Assembly: GCF_000002075.1 (NCBI RefSeq)
Contig: NW_004797368.1
Coordinates: forward strand, 59,903-123,902
Source of the DNA: Aplysia californica
Taxonomy: Eukaryota; Mollusca; Gastropoda; Aplysiida; Aplysiidae
DNA length: 64,000 nucleotides
Direction: 5' to 3'
The notes under the pieces were generated by a model that searched no databases, was not told where the DNA came from, and saw nothing but the letters and a program-made list of their open reading frames with translations. Each line of letters starts with the position of its first letter. Positions within the stretch are counted from its first letter, which is position 1. The translations under genes were made by a program, and so were the position numbers. Below, one piece after another: positions 1 through 11,449 of the stretch.

Positions 1-332
1 TGGGTATGAGATAGCTTCATGGGCTGAATTTGTATGTGTTTTCAACGTTTCCTAAAATGTATCCAAGTTTCAACTCTATCGCACCCTCCATTTCGCCATA
101 TTTACTTTAAAAACTCAGAAACGTACAATACTGCAAAGTCAATTTCGACCATTCAAAAACTCGGAGAAAGACGAACAACTGTACTCTTGCATTATAGCCT
201 CGTTTTCATTCAATTTTAATAGGACATTCTTCCTTGACCTCATAGAAATGCATACCACGTCAGTGTCGCGCGTTCCCCGATCTATGTGCGAATCGATAGA
301 CCCCGCGCAACTCCGCTCTAGGTGCTAAATGA
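1..332 (-). mobile_element. piggyBac-like MITE, copy 1 (cut by window edge)
   Basis: The right terminus reads GGTGCTAAATGA followed by TTAA (333-336). About 300 bases match, in reverse orientation, a second copy at 28599-29267. TTAA-flanked short elements are typical of piggyBac-mobilised MITEs. The left end is outside the window and no coding sequence is visible. Confidence 0.5.
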
Positions 333-530
333 TTAAACTGAATTTTGGTGACGTTGAAAGATGCATCTTTGGTAGAGCTTGGGGGTGGGGGTGGGGGTAG
401 AAATCGAAATTTCTCAAAATTTGGACATACGTGGATTGCGTGTGACAGCGCAGACAGGCTTACGCCTGCAGCAACGGAGTCTGAGCTATTTAAGGAATGA
501 AAAACCCAGGAAGGTTCCAAGCGACATTCG

Positions 531-532
<2 letters not shown>

Positions 533-604
<72 letters not shown>

Positions 605-700
605 TCTCTCTCTCTCCTCCCCCCCTCTCTCTCTCTCTCTCCCTACTCTTTCTTTCTATCTCATCCCTCTCCTCTCCCCCTCTCTCTTTCTATCGCGCTC
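533..700. repeat. (CT)n microsatellite
   Basis: A long, nearly pure CT tract that becomes a CT/CCCT mixture. The serine/leucine-rich frames across it are artefacts. Confidence 0.95.
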
Positions 701-1142
701 TCTCCATCACACAAACACACACACATCCCCCCACACACACGATACGGGCACCGGAGGAAAAGCAATTTCTACCACTTACTAATTGATGGCCTCTGTCGTC
801 ACACTTTTGTCACCGACCGCGGAGGTCGAAGGGCGGGGCGAAGGCCACACCCAGACTAGACAGACCGGGACCCGCACCATGTTGCCCGGGTATTTTAATG
901 GGATCCATCATGATATTGTATTGTGTTGTATGGTATTGTCGAGGTCATAGGAGAAAGCGAGCCGGTGACTCAGCAGCATAATCATCACGCTCAACCAGGA
1001 ACATGGTAGTCTTTTAAGTCCGTTAGTAAAATGATTTGTTTGTTTGTTCGTCCATTTGTTTGTCTGTTTGTTTAGTATAGGGTTTTACGGCGCTCGCAAC
1101 TGCATAAGGTCATATGAGCGCATTTGTTTGTCTGTTCTTATA

Positions 1143-1290
1143 TAGAGAAGCACATCCACATAATAATGGCCATTCAGTGAAGGAAATCACAGAAGACAGG
1201 CAGACCGACACACAGACAGACAGAAACAACAGAGGGGAAGAAAAAAGGAAAAAGAAAGAAAGAAAGAATCTTTTCCCACAGAAGACTCAC
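1143..1290 (-). repeat. SINE family 2 fragment
   Basis: It carries AGCACATCCACATAATAATGG and GACAGACAGAAACAACAGAG, shared with copies at 31967, 40024, 41162 and 44680. A 45-base tail module (GCGCTCGCAACTGCATAAGG) sits just before it at 1083-1120. Confidence 0.6.
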
Positions 1291-1329
1291 TCGATTTTAT
1301 TTTATTTTTTCTTGGGGGGAAGGGGTTGT

Positions 1330-1513
1330 TCTAGTGAGAGTTTTAAGGCACTTGCAACACAGTTAGGTGATATATGTGCGGAAGATTAGGGGGCTTTATA
1401 TAAAGGAGTACCAAAAAACAAAAAACAAAAAGAGGAGAGATGAGGACAGCGGCAGAGATGTTTAACAGGAAAGAAGGAGCAAACCACACCGGAGCACCCT
1501 ACAACCACCCACA
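1330..1513 (-). repeat. SINE family 1, diverged copy
   Basis: Contains AGGCACTTGCAACACA, AGAAGGAGCAAACCACACC and GAGCACCC, the hallmark blocks of family 1, with several differences from the other copies. Confidence 0.65.
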
Positions 1514-1734
1514 CAGTCAATTTTTGCAATAATTCAATTGGCCAAACATTTCATTTTAATTTACCACCCTTGCCCCAAAGGAGATGTATAATGTATTCGT
1601 ATTTAATAATAATAATAATAATAACACTAGTAATAATAATAATGATGATATCAGTTTCAATTTATATATATAGTGCATTATCCACGCTCTGCAGCCTGCT
1701 CTGTGCGTTTTACAAAACTGTAATCTAAATATTG

Positions 1735-1932
1735 TGACTGTCGATGTTTTACACTCCTGTCAACACAATGTAGATCAGTTAGGAGGAAGGCTGCTTCCAC
1801 CCTGCCTGTCAGAGCTAGCCCGCAGGGAGATGGAGGCAACATCCTAGCAGACAGATGTTGATACCTCCCGACGAGGGAACTGAACACAAGTCTTCTGTTT
1901 GTAACCAACCACTACATCACAGGCGCCGGAAC
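1735..1932 (-). repeat. tRNA-derived SINE family 5
   Basis: The minus strand begins with a tRNA-like head (GTGATGTAGTGGTT as A box, GTTCAGTTCCC as B box). A body with CATCTGTCTGCTAGGATGTTG and CTGTCAGGCAGG-type blocks is shared with copies near 3.0, 30.0 and 56.2 kb. Confidence 0.6.
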
Positions 1933-1939
1933 CCATAGT

Positions 1940-2129
1940 GTTTTTAGTTTTAGTAGGAGTTTTACGGCACTTGCAACACAATAAGGTCATGTAAGTGCTG
2001 AAGAATAGATTATGTGTTACAAGAGAGTAACATACACAAAAAAGAAGAAGGGGAGATAAGGACGACAGATGTTTGATAGGAAAGAAGAAGCAAACCACAC
2101 CAGAGCACCCGCCAACCACCCACCACCCA
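1940..2129 (-). repeat. SINE family 1, near full-length
   Basis: About 185 bases. On the minus strand it runs from GGTGGTTGGCGGGTGCTCTGG through TTTGATAGG-complement blocks to GTTGCAAGTGCCGTAAAAC and an ACTAAAAC tail. Closely related copies occur on both strands across the window. Confidence 0.8.
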
Positions 2130-2339
2130 TAGTTGTGAGGTGCTCAAATACTATCACCACACACACAAACACAATTTATCATTTTTAAAGTAAACAATTA
2201 CAAAGTACACATACATGTATTTATGTATTGGAACAGACATAGAGAGTTTGATATTCCTTTTACCACTGTAAGCTAAATTGAGAGGCAGGACGTTCTCTGA
2301 ATAAAACATTTTCATATCGAGGTAGACCCCCCCCCCCCC

Positions 2340-2432
2340 CCAACCATCCAATTTAAAGATGCCACTGGGGATTTAAACCAAGGTCTTCAACACCAAAGCT
2401 AAGCATGACACCAACTGGGCTGATGGAGCGGC
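2340..2432 (-). repeat. tRNA-like SINE head
   Basis: The minus strand reads CCCAGTTGGTGTCATGC then GGTTTAAATCCCC, like A and B boxes of a tRNA-derived SINE. It does not fold as an intact tRNA by eye. Confidence 0.4.
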
Positions 2433-2994
2433 CCCTGATTAAAATAGGATTTATACAATGAACTGAAAAGTACCTTTTCCAGGTAAACAAATTCCAGTTT
2501 AAGGTCTCAGAACCAAACTCATGGCCTTACAAATACAAGTCCATAATCATAAATCACTTTTACAAACCTAAACTAAGCCATAATTATGGTATTTGAACAG
2601 AACATTTTCACAGAACAAAAACCATGAAGTGACAACACTTTGTAACCCCCCCCCCCCCCTCTCTTTTTCCAATCATCACACACACACACGACAATGCTAA
2701 CAAACTACTTTTTCTAGGCTTTTGAACTCGTTTTTCAAAGTCTCTGAAATGATAGCAACAAAACCAATTACATTTTTTTAAACACAGCAACTAACCTGTC
2801 AGGATTACTGGGCATCCCTCAACATTAACATTGAAAGGGTGTGTTAAGAGAAATTAGTCATTTCTTCTTTCTCCTCTTGAATCCCATTCAAAATCCTTAC
2901 TAAAAATTATTACTGCAATTGTTACTTTTTACCTGTCACAACATAATGAACAGAAATTAAATAGTATAGTTTAGGACGTAGGCTGCTGAACTGA

Positions 2995-3150
2995 CCCAAA
3001 CTAAACCAGTAATTGGAATAGCATCCCAGCAGACAGCAAAGATACCTGATTTTAAAAAATATATCCCCACTCAAGAATAAACCTCACATTGTCTGCATGA
3101 CACAATGACGAGCTTTAACCGCTACACCACAGAAGCCAATCCCAATCTTT
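2995..3150 (-). repeat. tRNA-derived SINE family 5, partial
   Basis: Minus-strand head GGTGTAGCGGTTAAAGC, then a body block GTCTGCTGGGATGCTATTCC shared with the 1735 and 56195 copies. Confidence 0.5.
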
Positions 3151-3256
3151 GGACAGGTTAGCAAAAAAAACAAGCACAGCAACAACAACAACATATAAAC
3201 CAAATGGTCATGACAGTTACCACTCCCCCTCCCCCTTCAGATGAGACAATACTCAC

Positions 3257-3357
3257 TTCTTGATGGCAACTTTCTCGTTGTTCTCCACTGTGGTGGCAAG
3301 GAGGACACTACCGTAGGTGCCATCACCCAGCTGCTTGGAGATCTGGTAGCGATTCAT
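3257..3357 (-). CDS. CILK1: MAK/CILK1-family protein kinase, first coding exon (partial gene)
   Basis: This exon encodes the N-terminal 33 residues plus two bases of a serine/threonine kinase. It begins [18 protein letters not shown] and ends in VAIK, followed by the two bases AA of the next lysine codon. The glycine-rich ATP loop GDGTYGSV and the VAIKK lysine are both visible, and the opening MNRY plus [11 protein letters not shown] is characteristic of the MAK/ICK (CILK1) branch of CMGC kinases. Known family members act in cilia, where they limit ciliary length and regulate intraflagellar transport. The start codon has A at -3. The exon ends at a clean GTGAGT donor (3251-3256 on the plus strand). 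No further kinase exon was found in 1-3250, so the rest of the gene lies off the left edge. Invertebrates often have a single MAK/CILK1 gene, so the symbol marks the family rather than a strict orthologue. MOK is less likely given the opening residues. Confidence 0.85.
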
Positions 3358-4447
3358 GGTTGCCTCCTTATCTTCTCAGGGTGCCTCGGGGAAATCCCTC
3401 CACAAAGGTTGTCACTCTTTTAGTGTCTGTCACACAGCCAATTGTCTGCCCACACACAAAGACTGTCAAGTTTCCAATCATTCAGCGCACAGCCAACTGT
3501 CAGCCCACGCACACACACCACATACACCACAAGTCAAGTGCCTGGCTCTCCTCTTGATTTTGATTCTCAGCTGTCTCTGAGCTAAATTTGTCAGTCTAAA
3601 CTTTGATCTAAGTGAGAAAGCAGAGGACTTCTTGAAACACTTAGTTCATACAAGAGTCCATAAAAGACAACTGTCTCCATGTTCACATCAAAACAGCGAC
3701 TTGCAGGGTAATAAACCTGCAATGGAAGAAAGAAAATCATGTCACAGTGCTTTCTGAAAATATAAACAAAGAGCAAACACGTTTTAAATCTGAATTCAAA
3801 ATTATAATGGCCTCTCACTTTCATCTACTATAGCAACATTCCCAATCTCTGGAGGAAGGAAAGAAAATATTCCATTCTAAACTGAGATGATGCTTAAATA
3901 CTATCATACAAAGGTGTTAAAGGTTGAGTCTTAGTCTCCCAGAACTTAGAATCAAAGTATTATTAAGCCTGAGATATATCAGTGTGACATGCAAAGTGAT
4001 TTGAAAGTGTAAATATGACACAAGGGGACCTGAAATTGTAAATGGCACAAATGTGCCCACAAATTGAAAAAGTCAATGACTATGTAACCAGCAATGTGAT
4101 ATGAAAGGCTCAATGATGACGCAAAAAAAAGTGATCTAAAAAACTAAAAATGTCAATGACACTAATCTGACTAAAAAGTACCAAGTATCAAAGACAAAAA
4201 TTTAATATGAAATAAAAGTATTTATGACACAAGTGTAATGTGAAACTGTCATTGAGCATGTTCCAAGATTTAACAGCAGTGTGTCGACTAGTAAATATTT
4301 CAAAAAGTGTTATTTTGGTATATATATACAGTAATCTCTGCTGAAGATCCCAGTGCTTGGGAGCAAGGAAAATGCCGGATCTTAGGCAAATGGGATCTTA
4401 GCTGATGCACCAAGGCAAGAATCCATGGTGACCCACAATCGGTTTAA

Positions 4448-4720
4448 CTCTTTATCTCCGGCAAGCTGCTCCCAGCGGCTCGCGGTCGGAACTGCTGTGC
4501 CGTTGAGGCTCGGGCACATTCCTTTACGACGACTTCGACATCAAATTATTTTTTTAAACAGGTTTCTTTTACCGGAAGTTCATTCATTAGATGAAGTACT
4601 ATCATAATAGGTTCGCTAGTTTCGATTAAATGACCCATTTAGTGACGTTATTGTAATTTTTAGATTTCGTACTAAAAAGGCCCCTGACGTAGTGGGTTTA
4701 CCCCTCTCGGAGATAAAGGG
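4448..4720. mobile_element. piggyBac-like MITE, 273 bp
   Basis: Inverted ends CTCTTTATCTCCG and CGGAGATAAAGGG are flanked by TTAA on both sides (4444-4447, 4721-4724). It is too short to code. A related end appears reversed near 6090. Confidence 0.75.
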
Positions 4721-5256
4721 TTAATGGTCTCCCTCTAATCTAAAATGAACTGATGGGACCTTTGGGTCGATTTATGACTTATGTCGAGCAAAGAGTGGTC
4801 AACTTTGATGACCAATCACAGTGGCATGAGGCATGCCATTTTCACTTATTATCCTATTATGAGTCTCAAGATCTCCGCTCATCCAGTAGTTCCTCCCCTT
4901 TACCTGTCCAAAATTTACAGCGCTCTGTCTCTGATTGAGTTCCCCCGCTTTTGTCGCACCACTATGTTGTGACCACACCAATTAAAATTCAGTCTGTCTA
5001 GAAAATTTGGGAGTGCAGACACCTGCTGCAATGGTTACCGAAGACTTCATAGTTTGATGTGATTCCATCTGAAGCAAACTAGTAGGCCCTACCCATCCAG
5101 CATGTGATGGAAGTTTAGGTGGAGAGCTCAGATGCGAGTGTGATCTCTGGGGGGAAAACAAACATGCCGGTGAGTTCACACCTAGGTGTGATCCCGGGGG
5201 GCAAACCCTGTATCGTTTCATCAAGATTTACAAAGGACTTGTGATCACTTCACTCT

Positions 5257-5657
5257 CTGACCCCTCCACCAGGGCAGTGCTACTGACTGAAGTTGTCTTT
5301 AGGCCATCCCAAAGGGGAGAAGTGAACATGCTCTTATGTACAGTAGAATTGTAAATGTGCTGATTTATCAATGCCATGCTCATACTGTGCCAGAACAACG
5401 TAGGGGGAACTGCTGCTTTTTCTTCCCTCATCCTTACTATCGTCATTTTCCCTCTACTTCTTTTGCATGTTTGTCACTCTCTTGTGAACTGTTATTTCCG
5501 AGGTGCCTTGAAAGTCGAAGCAGACTTTGTGCTGTGGAGGCTAGAGAGGAGAGCAGAGTAAGCCTGATTCCATGTTTGGACTTCTCTGTTGACATGCACC
5601 CCTTGGCGCTCATATGACCTTATGCAGTTGCGAGCGCCATAAAACCTTACTAAAACG
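5257..5657 (+). repeat. SINE family 4 (about 400 bp)
   Basis: It contains GCAGTGCTACTGACTGAAG, TTTAGGCCATCCCAAAGG and TTGTCACTCTCTTGTGAAC. It ends with the shared tail GCGCTCATATGACCTTATGC and an ACTAAAAC run. An inverted copy lies at 30418-30797. Confidence 0.7.
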
Positions 5658-6089
5658 AAACAAAGACTCTCTGATCACATTCATGTCTGAGCGGCTAATC
5701 TGTGACGCAACAGGCAGTCCAATGATTGCATATTTTCACTCTTGGTTGATCTTCTGAGCCCACCTGGTTTTTCAAGTCTTACGTACATTATGATCTGAAA
5801 TGCATGCATGATCTTAGTCTAATGTTTACCTTCAGAGCGGGATCTGAGGGATGACAATTGACACTGTGTAAAGTAAAAATTTTGTTTTCTTACAACAGAG
5901 GCAGGGATCTTATGTGAACCTGGATCATAAGCGGTGGAATCTTAGGCGTAGACAACTGTAATTTAATTTCAACAGTTTTAGTAGCCATATGCGTGATCTG
6001 CATGCAGCAAAAATTAAGTTGCAGTTAGTGTGACCCCGAAAGCAGTGCATCTGTTCGCGGGAGTGAAAGTAAAAATTTACGAAATGATA

Positions 6090-6265
6090 AACTCTTTATC
6101 TCCAATGGGTATAACCCCACAAAGCCGGGGTCCTTTTTTGGTAGAACATCTAAAACTGACATACATAGGTCACTAAACTGGTCAATGAATTTAAAAAGTG
6201 AAACTGTTTTGATACACTTCTTCATCTAGCCTAATGAATGAACCCTGATAAAAGAGACCTGTTTA
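6090..6265. mobile_element. Partial copy of the CTCTTTATCTCC MITE
   Basis: AAACTCTTTATCTCCAATGG and the following CCCCAC block mirror the right end of the 4448-4720 element. The other end is degraded. Confidence 0.4.
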
Positions 6266-6286
6266 CAGCAACTGCTGAAAAGTGTA

Positions 6287-8236
6287 ACCGGTCATTTTGT
6301 CACATGGTCATCTCGTCACACCCCAATTATATGTGATGAAACGACTTCGCTTATAGAATCTATATCTCTCCAAAATTGTTACGCTAGTAGAGTTTTGGAG
6401 GATCAGCCTAATGCTTCTTTTGAAATTATGATTATTAATGTAAATTAAATCTTTCTTTGTCTAAACTGCTTCCATAATAGCTGAACAATAATTTTTAACC
6501 CTTGTCCTGCGGGGGCCGGGTTAATGTCGCGCGATAAGCCTAATTCGGCACCTCGCCTTCATTCTGGTCCCGCGTCAATCTGGCCCCTGGCAAAGCGCAC
6601 GCACGCTGGGCATTATCTCCCGTTCAATTCGGGTCCCACGTCGGATCTGCATTCACGCAGGTCAAGTATATGTACGTCAGTCTGCTTGAGTTTGTGTGCG
6701 TTTGTGGCCATCTTCTAGAACCGCCTGCGTTGGTTCATAACCGGAGCATACGTCTCATTTAAAAAACATGCCAAGTTGGTAGCTCTAGATGTTTGTCCAA
6801 TGAAATTATAGAACAAATTGACCCAATTGGACAGGAGGAGCTCGAAAGGATAGTCAGGAAACAAGACTTCCATTTTTCTATACAAAATCTTTCAAATGAG
6901 CTTGATTTTGTATGAAATGATACTACATGATAAAAAATAAGCTTCTTGTTTGATAGTTTTGAATACCATTGTGCAGGTAAAAAGAACAATTTGAGTCCAA
7001 AACATTCGGAAATTCATCTATATTATCCCCTTTCGAACCCCAGATCATTCATAACAACAAGAGCATCTAAAAAGGTTATTCGAATGGGCGTAACTACTCG
7101 TAATGTCTTATCAGCTTATGAAAGGGGGTTTGTGTGTTCGTAATACTTTATAAAATAGAAAGCTATAAAACATAGAGCGTTATTTTCAACATCGATTAAC
7201 ACACTCCCACGGTCTTCATGGCGAAAACACACGTTTCCAGGCGTGCTCGTTGTACACCAACAGTACACACTGAGTGACCCTGGCGGCCTGCCCGGAACGT
7301 CCGACGTAATCGGTTGCCGATAAGATTAGCATCTTAGCATAGACGCAGGACAAGAGTTAAAATAAGGCAAAAACAATGTCTGGTAAGACTTTAAAATTGA
7401 AAGTGAGGGTCTAGCTTTATATAGCAAAATTGCAGTACCGTACATTTCTATTAGCTAATTTATTTTATACAGAACTAATAAGATCTTGCCAATCACACCT
7501 TTCATCAATAATCATCATCCAGTGCCAGATCAGCGACAGACATCGGTGATCATGATTCTCCATTCATTCCTTTGCTCGGATGCTCTCAAAAAAGCTACAT
7601 TTCGTTTCCCTGATCTTTCCCTGTTATCCATTTGTTTAGGTTCCCTAAGTATGTTGTTCTGGGCCTACCCCTGCCTCGTTTGCCCTCAATTTTGCCAGTG
7701 AAAGCTAGCTGTTCAAGACCCTTTATGTCTATTCAGGAGTCCCAAAAACTGCACTTGGACTTGTCATTTCCTGATTGTTTTTAACATTGAGCGTCCCACG
7801 TGGGCTTCATCAAGCACTACATTGTTTGATTTCTTTTCCTTCCACGATACTCTTAGCAGTCTCCTAAGAAACCACATTTCTGTTGCTTATATTTTATTTT
7901 CACTGTCTTTAATGATAATAACGGTACTTAAAAACTTTGTTGATCTGACTCAATATATTTCAATTGTCAATAGACCTACATATTAATGAACGGTACTGTA
8001 GCTGATCAGGTAGGCATGAAGAAGCAGCCCCCCCCCCCCCCCGTCCTTCCACACAGACCCCCAACCCTCCCCCCAAAATCCAGGCTTGCAATTGCCATGA
8101 CAATGCGCGTTTGATGTTTGCGTGTGTGCTACATGACCATCTCCATTCAACCTAGTGGATTTGGGGTGTGACAAGATGACTGTGACGTCTTGACTGCACC
8201 AGTGTGACAAAATAACTGTGTGACGAAATGACTGGT
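6287..8236. mobile_element. DNA transposon-like element with GTCATTTTGTCAC inverted ends
   Basis: Left end ACCGGTCATTTTGTCACA and right end (reverse complement) ACCAGTCATTTCGTCACA are inverted repeats. Both carry internal GTCAT-N-GTCACA sub-repeats and a CGTCACACCCC block further in. Possible 3-bp GTA duplications flank it. A complete TTAA MITE (6499-7356) is inserted inside. No transposase was recognised and I do not assign a superfamily. Confidence 0.55.
6499..7356. mobile_element. piggyBac-like MITE, 858 bp
   Basis: Ends CCCTTGTCCTGCG and CGCAGGACAAGAG are inverted repeats with perfect TTAA on both flanks (6495-6498, 7357-7360). TTAA duplication plus a CCC start is the piggyBac signature. 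No open transposase gene is visible, so it is non-autonomous. Confidence 0.75.
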
Positions 8237-8239
8237 GTA

Positions 8240-8980
8240 TACGAAAAGTAATTTGACGTCAAAGTCATCAAAAAGGAATCTGCTAGAGCCACTGCCAGCC
8301 GCTCACCGGCACAGCAGTTCGCCAGATATTTATTATTTTTATAAATAAGTTAAATAGCAAAAATGAGGTAAAACATAAAGGCCTAAACTTTATAAGTCAT
8401 AAAGTAAATTCATTTAGGCCTAAATAAACAACAGAAAAAATGTACGAAAATAAAGGGGATTAGGAACAGATCTAGTAGTCAGGAACGAGTCAAAAAGGCT
8501 TGATTCAACACCCAAAATCATTTTTATAATGATAGCCTAGATCTAGAATCTAGTAACTATGAATTTATAGCCTAATAAATAAATTTAATTTTATATTTAT
8601 TTAATAGTTTGAAAATTGTTTTCTCATCCTTAGTAGTGTAAGTCTTAGTCTTAGTGACTTTAGCAGCCAAGTTTTTTTTAAATCCCAAACTTTAATGTTG
8701 ACATTCTCATAACCTTAGAAAAAGCTAGACTTGAGGGCAATGCAGGAATAGAAGGGGCCAAAATCACCTCTCACAACACCAAACACCACACCACAATACA
8801 ATCTCATCTCTGGAACTGGAACCGAGTGAGTGAACGCGATTGGAAAGTAAAGAACTGACTTTGATCCTTCGCTCCCTACCCGGCTGCCGTTACTGTCCAC
8901 ATACACCAAACATGGTTTCAAACCCAAGTAAATCTATAAGTAATGAAATATCTCCCTTTCATTAAATTGTAATTAACATA
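8240..8980. other. Intergenic or intronic DNA without recognised features
   Basis: AT-rich unique sequence, probably part of the kinase first intron. Nothing coding or repetitive was recognised. Confidence 0.4.
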
Positions 8981-8981
8981 C

Positions 8982-9060
8982 CGCCGACGAGATACACATG
9001 AGCACTTCCCAAAAGAATCATGGCATTCCACAATCGGCCGCCATTTTGTTGTTGCTATTT
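8982..9060 (-). promoter_or_regulatory. Candidate non-coding first exon and promoter of the minus-strand kinase
   Basis: On the minus strand this stretch contains CAAAATGGCGGCC, a YY1-type site (9036-9048), then an eight-codon upstream reading frame (MAADCGMP) and a good splice donor CG|GTATGT at 8982/8981. A perfect E-box palindrome GTCACGTGAC lies just outside at 9076-9085. YY1 and E-box sites near start sites are common at metazoan housekeeping promoters. The first kinase coding exon is 5.6 kb downstream in the same orientation, so this is a plausible 5' UTR exon. This is inference from motifs and position only; transcript data would decide. Confidence 0.35.
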
Positions 9061-9089
9061 TGTATTCGATTGTTTGTCACGTGACTAAA

Positions 9090-10245
9090 ATGTAGCAACG
9101 CTGGGAGAGGGTCAGTGCAATATCTGGGTTACGAAGGAGCAAAACACATCGAGATTTTTTAAGTTTTCAGAACACTCATTAGGGCCTAGGCTAGGCCCAA
9201 AAAAAATAATTTATCTTTTTTTAAAAATGCATTAACTTCTACTGACTCACTTCTATTTAATTTATACTTTTGTGGGAATGGGTACAAGCAGTTAGAAATC
9301 TAAAGATGAAAGTTTAATTTTTGAGGAAAGTTACAGTTAAATAATTGTATCATGAATTGAGAGAGGGGGCGGGCATATTAGATCCTTGACATCAGGCACC
9401 AACGTTTTCTTTTAGAGCACCCGGTAAAAATCAAAATGAAAAGAAACCGAAGCAAAACTGGTAGCGTGTAGTGGGTATTCATGTGTTCATTACGACACCG
9501 ACTATCTATTGGCCTATTTAATTATTAAAGTATAGGTCCCTATGCCTGGAAATTGTCGTAAAACTAGTCCAAAAAGTCTAAATAGAAGTTCTTGTGGACC
9601 ACAAAAAGACTTCCAACGGAACAAAAAGGGAGAATTTTTTTTTTAAGTTCTGAAGAGTCTGGTAACCTTTTTTTCTGGGAAACATTTTTCAGTGATGCGC
9701 CCTCGACCCAGGGAGAATACTCAAGGCAAGATCCCCACCCCCACCCCCTCCCTCCCTCAGATTTTTGTCTTACGAGTCGATCCCCAGTTTGTTTTCCGGA
9801 ACATAATATAATTGATCACAACCTTGTTTCTTCAGGAGAGCCTGCCTTAGAACACTGACGGTGGTCACTCAATCGAATCTGTGGAGTGGGAATACGTACG
9901 GTACCGTTTGCATACATTCAATATATTATTCTTACTCAGATCAGGGTTAACTGTTGCAGCTCTTTTAACTATTAAGAACCAATTAATAAATAATCTCTCA
10001 TCTGCCCAGGTGAAGTGAATTGAAGGAAAAAGAATAAAGCAGGAGTCTCTAATTAACGAACGACAGCTTTTAAATGATAAAAAGCTACATACATGTACAT
10101 GTATTGAAAATGATGAACAAGGCCACGAGTGGTGAAATTTATCATGTTCACAAGAACAATACGAAGTGTCGTTACCAATGTAGATCTAATTATATTTCTC
10201 GTATAATTTTTGTGTAGATCTAGATCAAAACAAGTCCAGAAAAAT
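9090..10245. other. Unassigned intergenic DNA
   Basis: AT-rich sequence between the putative kinase promoter and the 10.25-kb microsatellite. I see no gene or repeat family in it. Confidence 0.4.
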
Positions 10246-10249
10246 TTGA

Positions 10250-10560
<311 letters not shown>

Positions 10561-11253
10561 TTTCTGAATCAAGTGCACTTGATATACTTAAAACTTTTTA
10601 TTTGTGATCTTCTTTGAGCTTAGATAAAAGGTTAGCGTAATTTGAAACTGCAATCGAAACAAAAATCAGATTCTGCTGTTGTTAGTGCTGTAAGACAGTA
10701 TGAGTGACTGCTGGTGTAAGTGTATTTTCAGTTTTACTTGCTTTCTCTTTTTGAATGTGAGGATCATTGCAATGGGCGCCGAGCAGAGATAGGAATTATA
10801 CGATTGGTTATTGCTCAAGACTACTACATATTATGGGAACTAATGGTATTATGTGCTGTCCATTCACTATCTTTCATTTAGGCCTATCTTTTATTTCTGT
10901 TTTTCTTTTTGACTAAAGTATGTGAAGGAAAAAAGTGGAGAATAATTCTCCTTATACATGTGTAATAACATGTTGGCATTGTCTAATCCATCTACTCGTT
11001 TTGTAGACATTATTAATTCCGACAAACTTGTATTCTATTAAGATATTTCCATTTTCTGACAGGGGTGGGGGTGGAGGTGGGCTTCAACTAAATTCAACTT
11101 TTTTTTTTGCCGGAACATGTAGTTTTAAATCAGACTATGAGCGACATGAATATAAAGTTTTATTTCAAACTATTCAATTAATCGAAAGCACGATGGAACG
11201 ACGTAGCCATGAAATTACTCCCCTTAGGCATGAACTCATCCCGGAATAGGAAA

Positions 11254-11261
11254 TGACGTCA
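11254..11261. promoter_or_regulatory. CRE palindrome (distal)
   Basis: This is a perfect TGACGTCA octamer, the binding site of CREB/ATF bZIP factors, 258 bp upstream of the Rab10 start codon. It sits in unique sequence and may belong to the Rab10 promoter. Confidence 0.5.
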
Positions 11262-11449
11262 CATCAAGTGAAAACTATCGTCTGGAAGCTAAATCTTGTG
11301 ACACTGCAAGTTCATTTCGCTTGTAAACAAATATGATTCATACACATTGAGAAATAAAGAATGAATGAGAATAGTCTATTTTCTTAACTCTACATTAGTG
11401 TTCAGACGTACTTGTAGTGTAGCCAAAGGAGAGAATTTTATTTGACAAG

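Larger units (their letters stand above)
4329..5958. mobile_element. pogo-type (Tc1/mariner superfamily) non-autonomous element with nested insertions
   Basis: Left terminus CAGTAATCTCTGCTGAAGATCC and right terminus (reverse complement) CAGTTGTCTACGCCTAAGATTC are imperfect inverted repeats, flanked by TA on both sides (4327-4328, 5959-5960). TA duplication and a CAGT start are typical of pogo elements. It contains a TTAA-flanked MITE (4448-4720) and a SINE (5257-5657). No transposase is recognisable. Confidence 0.55.

Noticed and set aside
379-859. Overlapping serine/leucine repeat frames near the left end, and similar frames at 10210-10507 and 22433-22873
   Set aside because: Artefacts of CT dinucleotide repeats. 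Only 22508-22609 within the last region is real (Rab10 exon 5).
1-3250. Second coding exon of the kinase
   Set aside because: I looked for KRKFYSW and FEYMKENLYQL-type coding on the minus strand and found none, so the next exon is outside the window.
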